Below, one piece after another: positions 1 through 10,900 of a DNA stretch of 64,000 bases. The notes below the pieces were generated by a model. The model was not told the origin of the DNA. It was given only the letters and a program-made list of their open reading frames with translations, and made no database searches. The stretch is taken from NCBI RefSeq assembly GCF_026210795.1, contig NC_089436.1, positions 62,001 through 126,000 on the forward strand, written 5' to 3'. This DNA comes from Rhizophagus irregularis (Eukaryota; Glomeromycota; Glomeromycetes; Glomerales; Glomeraceae). The translations under genes and the position numbers were made by a program. Position 1 is the first letter of the stretch. Each line of letters begins with the position of its first letter.

Positions 1-345
1 AAATTGAAATCACGATTTTTTAAGAAAAATTCTTGTGAATTTTTCTTGATGCTGCTTATTTTAAAGTTTAAAGACCGATTAGCAAACTGAAATCACGATT
101 TCAAGAAAAATTCTCGCGAATTTTTCTTGATACTGCTTATTTTTAAAGTTTAAATAAATTGAAATCACGATTTTTTAAGAAAAATTCTCGCGAATTTTTC
201 TTGATGCTGCTTATTTTAAAGTTTAATGACCGATTAGTAAACTGAAATCACGATTTCAAGAAAAATTCTTGCGAATTTTTCTTGATACAGACTGATTAGT
301 AAATTGAAATCACGATTTTTAAATATGATTGTTTATATTTGACTA
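1..345. repeat. Tandem palindromic repeat, ~80-bp half-units in ~155-bp dimers
   Basis: A sequence beginning AAATTGAAATCACGATTT recurs at about 1, 156 and 301. A variant beginning AAACTGAAATCACGATTT recurs at about 86 and 239. Full half-units contain the inverted repeat AAGAAAAATTC / GAATTTTTCTT around a 2-4 base loop, so each can form a hairpin. The array runs off the left edge of the window, so its true length is unknown. No coding potential is seen. Confidence 0.8.
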
Positions 346-374
346 ACTTTAATAAAGTAGTATGAAAACCCCAA

Positions 375-640
375 TTCTGGCTCACTCCCACCATATAATC
401 TAAAATACTACCACTTTATATAATCTAATTACCACCATCATATAACCTAATTACCACCACATAATCCACCTACCACTTTTACTATAATTTAACTACCACT
501 TTCATATAATCTAGCTTACCACCATCATATAATATAATTACCACCATATAATCCACCTACCACTTTTCATATAATCTAGTTACCATCATATAGTTTTATT
601 ACCACCATACAACTCTATTACCACCATATAATCTGAAAAA
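375..640. repeat. Degenerate minisatellite of TACCACCATATAATC-like units
   Basis: About fifteen loosely conserved 15-20 bp units built on ACCACCATATAATC and ACCACTTTCATATAATC. They lie just upstream of the acidic-protein relic. The strand asymmetry (C-rich on +, almost no G) is unusual for this AT-rich window. Confidence 0.75.
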
Positions 641-820
641 TATCAACCGAACAAGAAATAGGATTTCAAAGCTAACGGAGCTAAAAAAGGTAAGGAAATA
701 TTAACCCATCCAGGAAACCAGCCATGGAGTCAATAGAGTGGAATAGCAAGGCAAGCAATTACCCTTATACTGAGAAAAAATGTAATTGAATAAAAGATTC
801 ATATATAAAAGGTTTACAAG

Positions 821-2089
821 ATGTCACAATACAGACCATTACTAAGACGTATACTAGGCCAGTTTGAACTCAACATAGAAGAATGGGTAAAGGAAATAAT
901 GTGGTATTTAGATATAGCATATTTAAAAGCTTTAGATTCCGAATTTAGCAAAGAAAGTATGTTAGTATCTGGATTAGAAGAGCTAGTAGAAATATTTGAT
1001 GAGATGTTAGAAGGTGATGATATATGGATACATCCATCACTTTTATCACGAATAAGATATTCTATTCTACCAGATGAGATGGCAATATATGAAAGATTTT
1101 CAGATATCATTAAGAACTTCTCAGAGGATAAAGAATTAGCATATGCATTATTAGACTTAGTAGAAATATTATCAAAAAAGAAACCTACAACATTCAACAT
1201 TATAGATTACAATATACAAAGAATATTCACGAATCCTAATGATGAATATAGAAATGAATTCAGCATCTACCATATTAAAGGAGATGAAGATATGGACGAA
1301 GATACAGATAAAGACACAGATGAAGACATAGATGAAGTAGAGCAGTAGAGGTAGGCTCCGAATCTGGTCAATCCGGTCATCCTAGGATCAATCCGTCTAA
1401 TAGGCGGATTCGGATTGATCAGATGAATCCGTCAAATAGACCGGATGGATGACCGGATATCCGATCTATCCTATACGGGATCGACAAAAAAATTTCCTTT
1501 TTAGGAAATTTTATGTTACACGACCGGAAACTAAATTTAGAAAAACTGGTTTTTTGTGGAACGGGTATCGCCAAAAATGGAAACGATCGACATGCCCGTG
1601 CGTCACGTGACAACAATTAAATACCTAATCATAAATTCCGGCTGAAATTAAAAGATCGGCGAAAAATTTCCTTTTTAGGATTCTTGTGAAACCCAAAATT
1701 TCATTTTTGCTGGGAAACAAAATTGCCTTTTTTGGATTTGTGTAACGTTACTCGTACCCTAAAAAGGATAACTCTATGCCGATTACTTAATTCCGGCCGG
1801 AATTATAATCAATCCGGTCAATCCGCGGATAATCCGATGATCCGATTTTTTTAATCCGGATTGATCCGTCACGTGATCATCCGGATGACGGATTGACCAG
1901 ATTCATCCGGAGCGCACCTCTATAGAGCAGAATGAATTCAATGAATACTATCAGAATCTTGCACCGACCACCGAGAGTCAGCTGGATAGACTAAAAAATG
2001 AGTTGGCTATAACTCTATGTGACGAATGTCTTATGCCAACAAGAAGTCATGAATGCGATTGCTGGATTTTACAAATAGAGGGTTTCTAG
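821..2089 (+). pseudogene. Acidic protein gene split by a MITE; function unknown
   Basis: The first part (821-1348) encodes 175 residues ending in an Asp/Glu-rich repeat of DEDTDKDTDED type. The stop codon at 1346-1348 is the first three bases of the inserted element (TAG of TAGAGGT). Beyond the element the same reading frame resumes at the second copy of the target duplication (1923-1930) and runs a further 52 codons to TAG at 2087-2089. That tail carries a Cys/His cluster (CDEC, then HECDC) that could bind zinc. The ancestral product was therefore about 227 residues. I do not recognise the family. A truncated 175-residue product could still be made. Confidence 0.75.
1346..1922. mobile_element. 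hAT-type MITE (577 bp) inside the acidic-protein gene
   Basis: The element starts TAGAGGTAGGCTCCG and ends with the inverse of TAGAGGTGCGCTCCG. It is flanked by perfect 8-bp duplications TAGAGCAG (1338-1345 and 1923-1930). An 8-bp duplication with a TAGAG terminus is characteristic of hAT elements. Just inside the ends are repeats of CCGGAT/AATCCG. No transposase ORF is present, so it is non-autonomous. Excising it with one duplication copy restores the host reading frame, which confirms the boundaries. Confidence 0.9.
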
Positions 2090-2109
2090 TTTTCAGTGAA
2101 ACCATTTTT

Positions 2110-2904
2110 TTACCTTTCGCAATCTGGAATAGGTGCATCACAAATAAAATCCCCAAAATCATTCGGATTAGAAAACAACTTCTGTAAGAACTTATAAACC
2201 ATATCAGCATCCAATTCAGTCTATCTTAGTGCCAAATATATTAACCTTACCAGATTTAGGCCAGATATGTACCCGAATCTTTGAAGTAAAGATTATAGCA
2301 ATTTTAGAATGAATATCACCCGCATCATTCTTAATATATTTTATCGGAAAGGGAAGAATCTCACGAATACCATCTGTAGATTCTAAAGCATATGCTAAGG
2401 TAGAAAGATTAATAAACTTATCACCCCAATATTAATCACAAATTTATAATTGCGCAGGAGAGCCTTATTTTCACCCACAAGTTCTACAGAAGAAAATTCA
2501 GGTAGGGAACATTCAGAAAGGTAACGTAAGAAGATAGCAACAGGATCAAAAGACCCGAAAACTTGTATACTACCAGATTTAGGAAAATAACGAATAGTAT
2601 GTACAGTATCAGCTAAGATGATAACAAACTCAATGCATGCATTAAAAGTGCTACCATCCCCTGTATGTCGCCGTCTATTTAATGGATTGTCAGGTGTACT
2701 TCGTCTGCATCGCCTCTCACCTTTTGGTTTAGACAAGTACTGTTCATAACCCTCAAAAGCTTTATGAATAAAGTTGCTATTAATGGCAATAACATCCTTA
2801 GTAGGTTCAAGCTTATGACCAAGCACGGTGTAATCAAGCCCTTCAACATTGATCTTAAATTCAGTAACAGTAAGAGATGGAGTAAGTTCACTAAAAGTAA
2901 GCAT
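2110..2904 (-). pseudogene. Decayed two-repeat protein resembling NCLDV/TBP-like proteins
   Basis: The ORF from 2904 to 2395 gives 169 residues; frameshifts near 2420 and 2220 lead into continuing homologous frames ending at TAA near 2110. Two segments look like repeats of one fold: a first with the core YFPKSGSIQVFG and a second with IWPKSGKVNIFG, each preceded by a beta-rich stretch and followed by a helix. A basic linker (ERRCRRSTPDNPLNRRR) and a GDGSTFNAC motif precede repeat 1. This layout resembles the TATA-binding-protein-like proteins of nucleocytoplasmic large DNA viruses; that assignment rests on recollection of the pattern and is tentative. The next gene (F-box, +) is divergent, with about 100 bp between the starts. 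Confidence 0.45.
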
Positions 2905-3008
2905 GTCTGATTTTTTCTATTAATAGAAAAGAAATGTTCAAATTATTTTATCCTAAGAAAAAATCTAATTAAATAAAACTTTTTCATCAATATCTCATAT
3001 GAGATACC

Positions 3009-3539
3009 ATGACAAACAATAGCTTACCTTTCGAACTTTTAGAAAAGATATTCAAAACTTCATATGAAGGTACTTACTCCCGTTGGCATTATCTTTGCAA
3101 TTATGCATTAGTGTGTCGAAAATGGGCTGTAGTAGCAAACTCTCTCCTATGGGGTGAAACAGACCTTTATAACCGCTATAATATTAAGGAGTTCCAAATG
3201 TACAAACATCTTACAAAACCAGGAACAGTATGCGGAAAATATATCAGAAAGCTTAATATGGATGAGGTAAAATTATGGCCCATTTGTATTGTAAAAATGC
3301 TACAAGCTTGTCCCAATATCCAGGAACTTAGCATAAAAGATTATCAATACTATGGTGGAAAAGGTGACGTTAGAGATTTGCTAAGTAAAATCCTGCATAT
3401 ATTACCAAACCTTCAAAAGCTAGATATCAGATGTAGTTAGAGATATTTTAACAAGGGAAATGCCATTGATAAACTTATAGAAACCCGTAAAGACCTAGAA
3501 ATCAGAGTAACACGTAAATGTAATATTTGCAAAGACTAG
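3009..3539 (+). pseudogene. F-box protein, short, with one internal stop
   Basis: The N-terminus (LPFELLEKIF ... VCRKWAVVANSLLW, residues about 5-50) matches an F-box, which docks substrate adaptors onto SCF ubiquitin ligases through Skp1. A leucine-rich-repeat-like region follows (NIQELSIKDY, NLQKLDIRC). TAG at 3438-3440 ends a 143-residue product, but the same frame continues for 32 codons to TAG at 3537-3539 and ends in a CNIC motif as if it were the natural C-terminus. The stop could have arisen as CAG to TAG. F-box proteins are strongly expanded in arbuscular mycorrhizal fungi. It is shorter than a usual F-box/LRR protein (400+ residues), so it is probably a decayed copy. Confidence 0.7.
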
Positions 3540-3685
3540 TAACTGCCAAAAATTTGGGCACTGCCCTGTTACTGCCCGTTACTATCAAAAAAATTTGGGC
3601 ACTGCCCTGTTACTACCCGTTACTGCCGAAAAAATTTGGGCACTGCTTGTTACTGCCCATCACTGTTCACCACTGCCGCAGAAGT
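3539..3685 (+). repeat. Three tandem copies of a 41-bp unit
   Basis: TTTGGGCACTGC recurs at 3553, 3594 and 3635, exactly 41 bp apart, with intervening GTTACTGCC blocks. It immediately follows the F-box relic. The short ORF over it is only a by-product of the repeat. Confidence 0.85.
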
Positions 3686-3768
3686 TTGGGAAACACATGG
3701 ATTTTTCCTAGCAAGATGATGCTTTAACTTAGAGGGAAAGTCAAAACTTGCTCCACATAGATGACAGG

Positions 3769-6700
3769 TTAATCTTCCTCGAGAGTGTAAATTTTTTTTA
3801 AGTCGATAGTATCCATCTGCAAGGAAGTCACGTTAGTTTTCCGTTTATGTAGAGAAATTGGAATGGTAATTTTTTTACGTGATGATAGAGGGATAGTCAG
3901 TTGCCAATTTTGGAAATCTAGAATGACATTGGCACGATCAATCCAAGGTACACCTAGCAATAAAAAGTCCTTATCACTCTTAACAATCATGAAGTCATCT
4001 TCGATTTTTTTAGAGTTCTCCCCATCATATACAAGGATACCAAGACCATATACTGTTCCAATAGTATCAGATTTTGTCGCAACACCACTAAGGTCAGGAG
4101 CATTACTTCTATCAACATCAAGATTTAGGCGCTTTACAATATTGTTAGATATCAGAGAACTATCAGAACCAGTATCGAAAATTGTCGTAGGAATAACTAA
4201 AGATTTTTCACTCTCAGGTGCGACTACTTTGGTCTTAATAGTGACTACATCACTAGCAGACTTGCGGTTAACAATTCCAATACCTGCTATAGAAGACCAT
4301 AAGTCATTATTACATATAACATCATCATTTTTACAGATTAAATTTGCAGCCATACTATTAGTTACAACCGAAATCATAGGATGAAGGATAGATGTGAAAA
4401 GGTCCTTAACATTATCCCAAACTTTTTCACATGTTTTTATCGAGGGTTCTCCTTTAAGCTGACTGAGTACTGGTTCTTTATAATTAATGAATTCAGCATT
4501 CAGAGCATTGTAAGCAGATATAACAGTCTCTTTTGGTACAGCATTAACGAAGGATTGAACCAGAAGCTTTAAGAGTTGTATAAAAACCTCAAAGATAATA
4601 CGCTGCCTTTCAAGTTGTGATTTTTTCTTATCAGTAGGCTTTTTATCTACACGTTTCCTTTCTGTAGGCTTTTTTTTTAATCCATAGCAGGCATGTCCAG
4701 AGTCTGAATCACTATCAGAGGAGTCAGAGGAGTCATGTGCATAATTTGTTTTCCTCTTTCCCTTCTTAGATTTTGGACAGGAACTCTTAGTATGACCAGA
4801 TTTTCCACAACTTGAGCATTTCTTTGATTTCTTTGGTTTGCGTGTACCTGAACTTATACCAAATACCTGATTACCACGGTAAATATGGTCAGATGGTAAA
4901 TTTTTATTAAGTTCTGTATCAATAAATATTTCAAGATCACTAAGGTTACTTTACTTATATCGATATCTCTTGGAAGACCTAATTTATATGCTAAAGCAAG
5001 TAATCTCTGAAATGATGTATCATTTTGAGGACTTGAAAATGGACTAGAAGATGGTACTGGTACTGCAGATGATTTAGCCGTAGTCATAGGAATTTTAGAA
5101 TTTATAAGATTCTCAATATCCGCTAAAGTTGGACCCTGATATGTAACTATAGGAGTAGGTGGCATATCTGTCCTGTATTTCTCAACTTCTTCCAATTTAT
5201 TCAGAATAGATGCAACTGAATTTTCTAAACCAATACGTCGCGCATCCAACTTATTTTCACTGGAAAGACCATTTAAGAACTGTTGCCGTACTAATTCATT
5301 CTGATTTACCTCTGGAAGAGTTGGATATGCAAGTCTAACCATTCTTTGTAATTTAGAATAGAATCGGCTTACAGTATCACTACCCTGAACAATAGCATTA
5401 AATGCAAGCTTAGACTTTTCAGATGTTATAGTAGGGAAGTAATGCTTAAAACAATATATTAATTGTCCAATACGTATTCCAGGAGCCACAATTGTACCTC
5501 CATTATTAGCATTAGGATTATTAACAGCTATATCAGTAGGATGACCCTCGACTATTGACCAATCTTCATCCCATACAGTATGATCAGGTATAAAATTAGC
5601 ACCAGTAATAGTATTATCTGCAGCTGCTTGTCCATGTAATACACCAGCCCCTCCACGAAATTGATTCGCCGCTACAGCCTGTATAGCGCCATTATTCAAA
5701 GCATTAAAAGCAGCAAGATTGGCCACACCAGTATTATCCAAAAGATTTACACATTCCCAATTTTTTCCTTTCGATATGTGTTTCATACCAATCTCTAGCA
5801 TCATCTTCAAGTAAAGTTTCAAAGATCCCATGAATCCTAACACGAGTCCTAGCATTAGCAGCAGGATCAAGTCCAGCAGACTCACACCATTGCCTGAATT
5901 CTTGAAGCCAAAGTTCTGGATCTTCACCAGATGCTTCTCTAAATTTTTTAGGTGCATATCCTGCCATTATAGGTTGTTGTATTACCAGAGGGTTATTTTG
6001 TAATGCTAGAATCTGTTGATTCAAATTATTGACCTGATTTTGCAAATTTTGACCATGATTGTGATAGTTTAAAAATTGCCCTCTCCATGCTCGAGCTTGC
6101 TGAATGATACCATTAGCCCGCCTTCTACTTCGCTCTGTTTCAGTATTATAGCGCTGTAATAATCTATGAGCATTTATTCTACTCTCATTACGTTCTCTCT
6201 GGACATTAGCTAGTTGGATTTGACTGTTAGCAAATTGAGCCTGGATGTTAGCCAATTGGATCTGAGTATTTTGTGCAAGGCCTTCCCAATGTTGGCGATG
6301 ACGCACTTCATTTGCATATGCATCCTCATAGGTACGTCTTGTTCTTAGTATAGTAGCACGTGTATTATTAAGTTCTTGTCTAAGATATTCTTCACGGTTA
6401 TGTGCATCATCTAACAAACCTTCAAGTCTATCCTCCATATTATCTTGATCTTCTATAATATTTCGCAACTCATTAGCATATCGGATAATGGCATCAAGAC
6501 TATCATTTGCAGTGTTAAATAAATGATTTATATGAGGGTGTGCTGCTATAGTTGTACGATCAAGGTGAATACGAATACCAGCTACACTATTTGCTATAGT
6601 TGTCCGATTATTTAAGATTTCTGTAATAGGGTCAGGAGGAATTGCTGCCATGTTTTTCCGTTGTCTATTAGCAAGTTCTTTTATTCGATCTTTGAGTTGA

Positions 6701-6954
6701 ATATTTAGAGTATCAACTTCAATCAGCTGACGTTCTAATGCTTGAAGCCCTTCCTCCTTTAGTGATGCCGTTTTTAATGCTTTCTTAAGCTTTGCACGCA
6801 ACTCAGCATTTTTTTGCCTAAGTTCTTCTATTTCAGATTCATGACCCTCAATTACACCATACAGGTATTTTATATATTGCTCTTGTGATTGCAATGTATG
6901 TGCAAGCTTTGTAATCTGTGTCTTTAATGATGTATCTTCCATTGCCAGTTCCAC
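3769..6954 (-). pseudogene. Gag-aspartyl protease polyprotein (retroelement-like), two frameshifts
   Basis: Reading from 6954: a long N-terminal coiled coil (residues about 1-115, then 190-300), a Retrotrans_gag-like capsid region (DPELWLQEFRQWC ... DDARDWYETHI), and after a frameshift near 5750 a continuing capsid region down to about 4950. After a second frameshift near 4945 come a CCHC zinc knuckle (CSSCGKSGHTKSSC), a Ser/Asp- and Lys-rich linker, and a retropepsin-like domain with the active-site motif FDTGSDSSLIS (near 4190) ending at 3769. No reverse transcriptase or RNase H follows, and no LTRs were seen on either side. The 5' end overlaps the oppositely oriented integrase ORF by 37 bp. 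It may be a remnant of a Ty3-like element, a domesticated Gag, or part of one composite element with the integrase and polymerase. Confidence 0.8.
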
Positions 6955-7988
6955 AGATTTTTATAGACCCTACATTTAATAAACAAATCGAACAAAATTA
7001 TATCCTTCAACAAATCTATTACCATCCATGTGGATATTATCGTACTCCTGAAAAACTTTGGGCTAAAGTGCAAGCTGAAGGCCATGATTTTAACATATCT
7101 GATATTACAGAGTGGTTGCATAAACAGGCTATATGGCAAATACACTCACCTATACCCAAGTATGTTCCACAGGTTTCTTTTAATAAGATTACTCGACCAA
7201 ATATGTATCATCAAGCAGATATCTTATATATGCCCTATGATACTGTAGATAGAAAGCTGTATAAATACTGTCTGAATATTGTAGATGTTGCTAGCCGATA
7301 TAAAGCTTCAGTACCTCTAGAAGATCGCAGCTCTGCACGTGTTGCTAAGGCATTTAAAAAGATTTATGGTAAAGCAGACTGCCCGCTTATTTGGCCAAGA
7401 GTTTTACAAGTAGATGGGGGATCAGAATTTAAGGATGAAGTTATCCGATTAATGGATGAAAAAGGTGTGCGTATTCGGGTGGGTACTACTCATAAGAGTC
7501 AGGCTATTGTTGAACGGTATAATCGAACTTTAGCAGAGAGGCTATTTAAAATACAGGATGCAAAGGAACTCCTTACAGAAGGTGTGAATACTGCCTGGGT
7601 TAAGAACCTTTCTGATATTGTGAATGAGCTAAATAATTCTAATACTCGTCTGCTAGGTATGTCTCCAGTTGAGGCAATCCAGAAAGATCAAGTGTATGCA
7701 CTACCTTCAAAAATTCGGAAGGATAGACCTGTAGGTGCAGAAGAAATACGTTTACCAGCTGGTTCTCTTGTGAGATACTTACTTGATAATTCAGATTACC
7801 AAGGTAGGAGACGTGCAACTGATCCAATATGGTCTACTAAAGTTTATACAATTGAATCTTCCACAGTTGTTGATGGGCAGCCGGTTATATATAGGTTATC
7901 TGATGGACCTAAAAAAATATTTACTCGGGAAGAATTATTAGTTGTGCCATCTGATACTATGCTGCCTCCTACTCATATATTATATTAA
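6918..7988 (+). CDS. Maverick/Polinton-type integrase (DDE, rve fold)
   Basis: A 356-residue ORF. The N-terminal part (about 20-80) matches the helical region before the core in Polinton integrases (IEQNYILQQIYYHP, EWLHKQ). The catalytic core shows D101 (QADILYM), D166 (LQVDGGSEF) and E199 (IVERYNRTL), i.e. 32 residues between the second Asp and the Glu. A C-terminal SH3-like region (about 260-345) ends KKIFTREELLVVP. Such enzymes cut the element ends and join them to host DNA. The start is uncertain: the first Met lies inside the oppositely oriented gag ORF, and the next downstream Met falls just before the catalytic core. The stop overlaps the polymerase stop on the other strand by 4 bp. 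The ORF is intact, unlike its neighbours. Confidence 0.85.
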   Translation: MSLMMYLPLPVPQIFIDPTFNKQIEQNYILQQIYYHPCGYYRTPEKLWAKVQAEGHDFNISDITEWLHKQAIWQIHSPIPKYVPQVSFNKITRPNMYHQADILYMPYDTVDRKLYKYCLNIVDVASRYKASVPLEDRSSARVAKAFKKIYGKADCPLIWPRVLQVDGGSEFKDEVIRLMDEKGVRIRVGTTHKSQAIVERYNRTLAERLFKIQDAKELLTEGVNTAWVKNLSDIVNELNNSNTRLLGMSPVEAIQKDQVYALPSKIRKDRPVGAEEIRLPAGSLVRYLLDNSDYQGRRRATDPIWSTKVYTIESSTVVDGQPVIYRLSDGPKKIFTREELLVVPSDTMLPPTHILY

Positions 7989-10900
7989 TTTTCAAGTTGT
8001 GGTATCCTATAATCTCCATGTGCATACATTGTGATATTATCTTGTGCAATCCATTTTTTATCATCCATAGGGGATAACCCCACCTTCGACATTTCTATAA
8101 CATTTATAGCATATCTATCAGATCGGATTGCTCTAAAGGTGACTGTATCATTATGTTTAGGATCAAAGAGTGCGCTTATTATACCGCTCATGGTGGAACT
8201 CTTTTTTAACTACCTTTGAGGGGACACCTTTAGCCTTACGGATACCATGTTTTGGATTGGTGGTCTCATCCCCTACCTTGAGAATGGAGTACATTTTGGG
8301 GCGGAGGCCAATAAATTCTGCTATAACTGCTCCATTACATTCATCCTTAAATTTCCCTGGGATTTTCATATTTATGTCAGTCTTATCACCTAATGCTTTT
8401 CGTACAGGATGATCTTTAGGATAATCACTGAAGTCAAATTGGTCTGCCATATCTATGAGGTCTGCATTAATATCCTCAGTTTGGATTTGTACAAGAAGTG
8501 AGTCTGTGTCTGTATAACATAACTGGATTTTTTCACCATATCGTACTTTAAGAAAGATTATATAGTAGTAATTCCGATACATACAGAGCTTCGAGAGGTC
8601 AAGCACACTCATACCCACATATGTTGGACGGTTAAGCATTACCTCCACTTTTCGTCGGTGGATTGCAACAAGATTTTCTGAGAATATTTTACGACCCTTG
8701 AATGCAAGATCTGAGGTAAGCTTTTTATATTTCTTGGGATGGGTTTGGGGTTGTACTACTGAGACACGTACATGTTTCCTGAGATTTTCCATAGTTTTAC
8801 CAAATACACTATTATTCATGAGTAAAGCTCCGAACGGGTCGGTTCGGTTCGGTTTTTTTGTGGTTCGGGTAGAACCGAAAACCGAAATGGAACCGAACCG
8901 GAACTGTCCGGTTCGGTTCAGTTCTATCCGAAATTAAGAAAAATGCGAAAAAACGAATACACGACCATCCAGTGATCGTACAAGGACGAGCCATAGCTTG
9001 TTGGAATCCTCTCATCGAGACGCGTCGAATGGTGGTAAAATCAAGTCTCTAGCATAGATAGATCACGAGATAGAACATGGTGAGTGTTTCTTAAAAAATT
9101 TGCATTAGAAAACGATCCATTGATGCTAGAGACATGAATTTACCACCATTCGACGCATCTCGACGAGACGAATCTAATGAGCTATAATTCGTCTTTTTAC
9201 AATCATTGGATGGTCGTGTATTCGTTTTTTCGCATTTTTTTTTAAATTTTCGAACGTAAAAATTAAAATTCCGATACAAGCGATTAAACGCCATCTATTG
9301 CTCACACAAAGACGAATTTTAGCTCATTGGATTAGCCTCACTGAGACGAGTCGAATGGTGGTAAAATCAAGTCTCTAGCATCGATAGATCGTGAGATAGC
9401 CCATGGTGAGTGTTTTTTAAACAATTCGCATTAGAAAACGATCTATCGATGCTAGTGACATCATTTTACCACCATTCGACTCGTCTCAGTGAGGCTAATC
9501 CAATGAGCTAAAATTCGTCTTTGTGTGAGCAATAGATGGCGTTTAATCGCTTGTATCGGAATTTTAATTTTTTACGTTCGAAAATTTAAAAAAAAAATGC
9601 GAAAAAACGAATACACGACCATCCAGTGATTGTAAAAAGACGAATTATAGCTCATTAGATTCGTCTCGTCGAGATGCGTCGAATGGTGGTAAATTCATGT
9701 CTCTAGCATCAATGGATCGTTTTCTAATGCAAATTTTTTAAGAAACACTCACCATGTTCTATCTCGTGATCTATCTATGCTAGAGACTTGATTTTACCAC
9801 CATTCGACGCGTCTCGATGAGAGGATTCCAACAAGCTATGGCTCGTCCTTGTACGATCACTGGATGGTCGTGTATTCGTTTTTTCGCATTTTTCTTAATT
9901 TCGGATAGAACCGAACCGAACCGGACGGTTTCAAGTCCAAAACCGAACCGAGAACCGAACCGAATTTTTTGCCGGTTCCGGATCGGTTCCCGGTTCAAAC
10001 CGGAACTGTTCGGAGCTTTATTCATGAGTTTATAGAAGTCCTTCTCAAAATCATTCTTAGCCTTAGCACGTTCGGCGGTGTTAAATTCTATATATGGTTT
10101 CATCTATGGAGCCTGCTCGAATTTTATAGCTTCATAGACCTTCTTGATTACTAAGCCCTGGCTAACATAATACTGGAGATTTCTATAATGAACTACATAT
10201 TCATCCTTATCAAATAGGTTAGGGATGAGCTTATCTGTGGGTGTATATCGTTGTCCTGAGCGTGCTATTATTTCCTGCTGCTTTTTACTAAGCCATTCCT
10301 TCTTAACCTTCATTCGTTCTGGTGCAAGGGGGTAATCTGTGTGTTGTGAATGGAGGGCTTGGGGATATTCCAGTTTAACTTTAAGGATATATCCTTCAGA
10401 AGAATCGTCTGGTATTTCATTACTTTCTATTTGCCTTTGAATGTTAGATAACTCGTTTTCCTCCTTTATCCAGTGGAAGTTACCTGTAGGTAAGTATTGC
10501 AACATGGCCCATCCATATAGGTTATTTGCGTCTAAGTATAGAATAGATGACTTGGGCTTATCTGCGGTCCATTTACCTTCTCCCATACCTGGATTATTTG
10601 CACGAGCATATCGTTTACTTACCATAGAGATTCCACCACGTAATCCTTGTTCTACCATCATGTACATGTCCTGGTCAGTTATAAGATCCAATCTTTGCCC
10701 TGTCATTAAGAATAGTGCATCCCATGCGAAGCCTGGTGTTGAATAGTACCAGAGAGGATCTAACCCATATTTTTTTAAGGCCATTTCTCGGAAATTCTGA
10801 AATATATCGGCTAGTAGGAGGACGTCAGTTTTGAGATAAATGTCATGATAATCTTGCATTGTTTTACATCCTGCTTTTTCCCATACATACTGTGCATATT

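Noticed and set aside
814..1200. 128-residue ORF on the minus strand
   Set aside because: It is the antisense shadow of the acidic-protein gene, with Ser/Asn-rich composition and no motif.
3500..8000. LTRs around the gag-protease gene
   Set aside because: I looked for a direct repeat flanking gag-pro starting TG and ending CA and found none; the repeats present are a 41-bp minisatellite only.
9091..10035. Several 60-100 residue ORFs
   Set aside because: They lie in the palindromic element; mirrored near-identical proteins on both strands show they are products of the symmetry.
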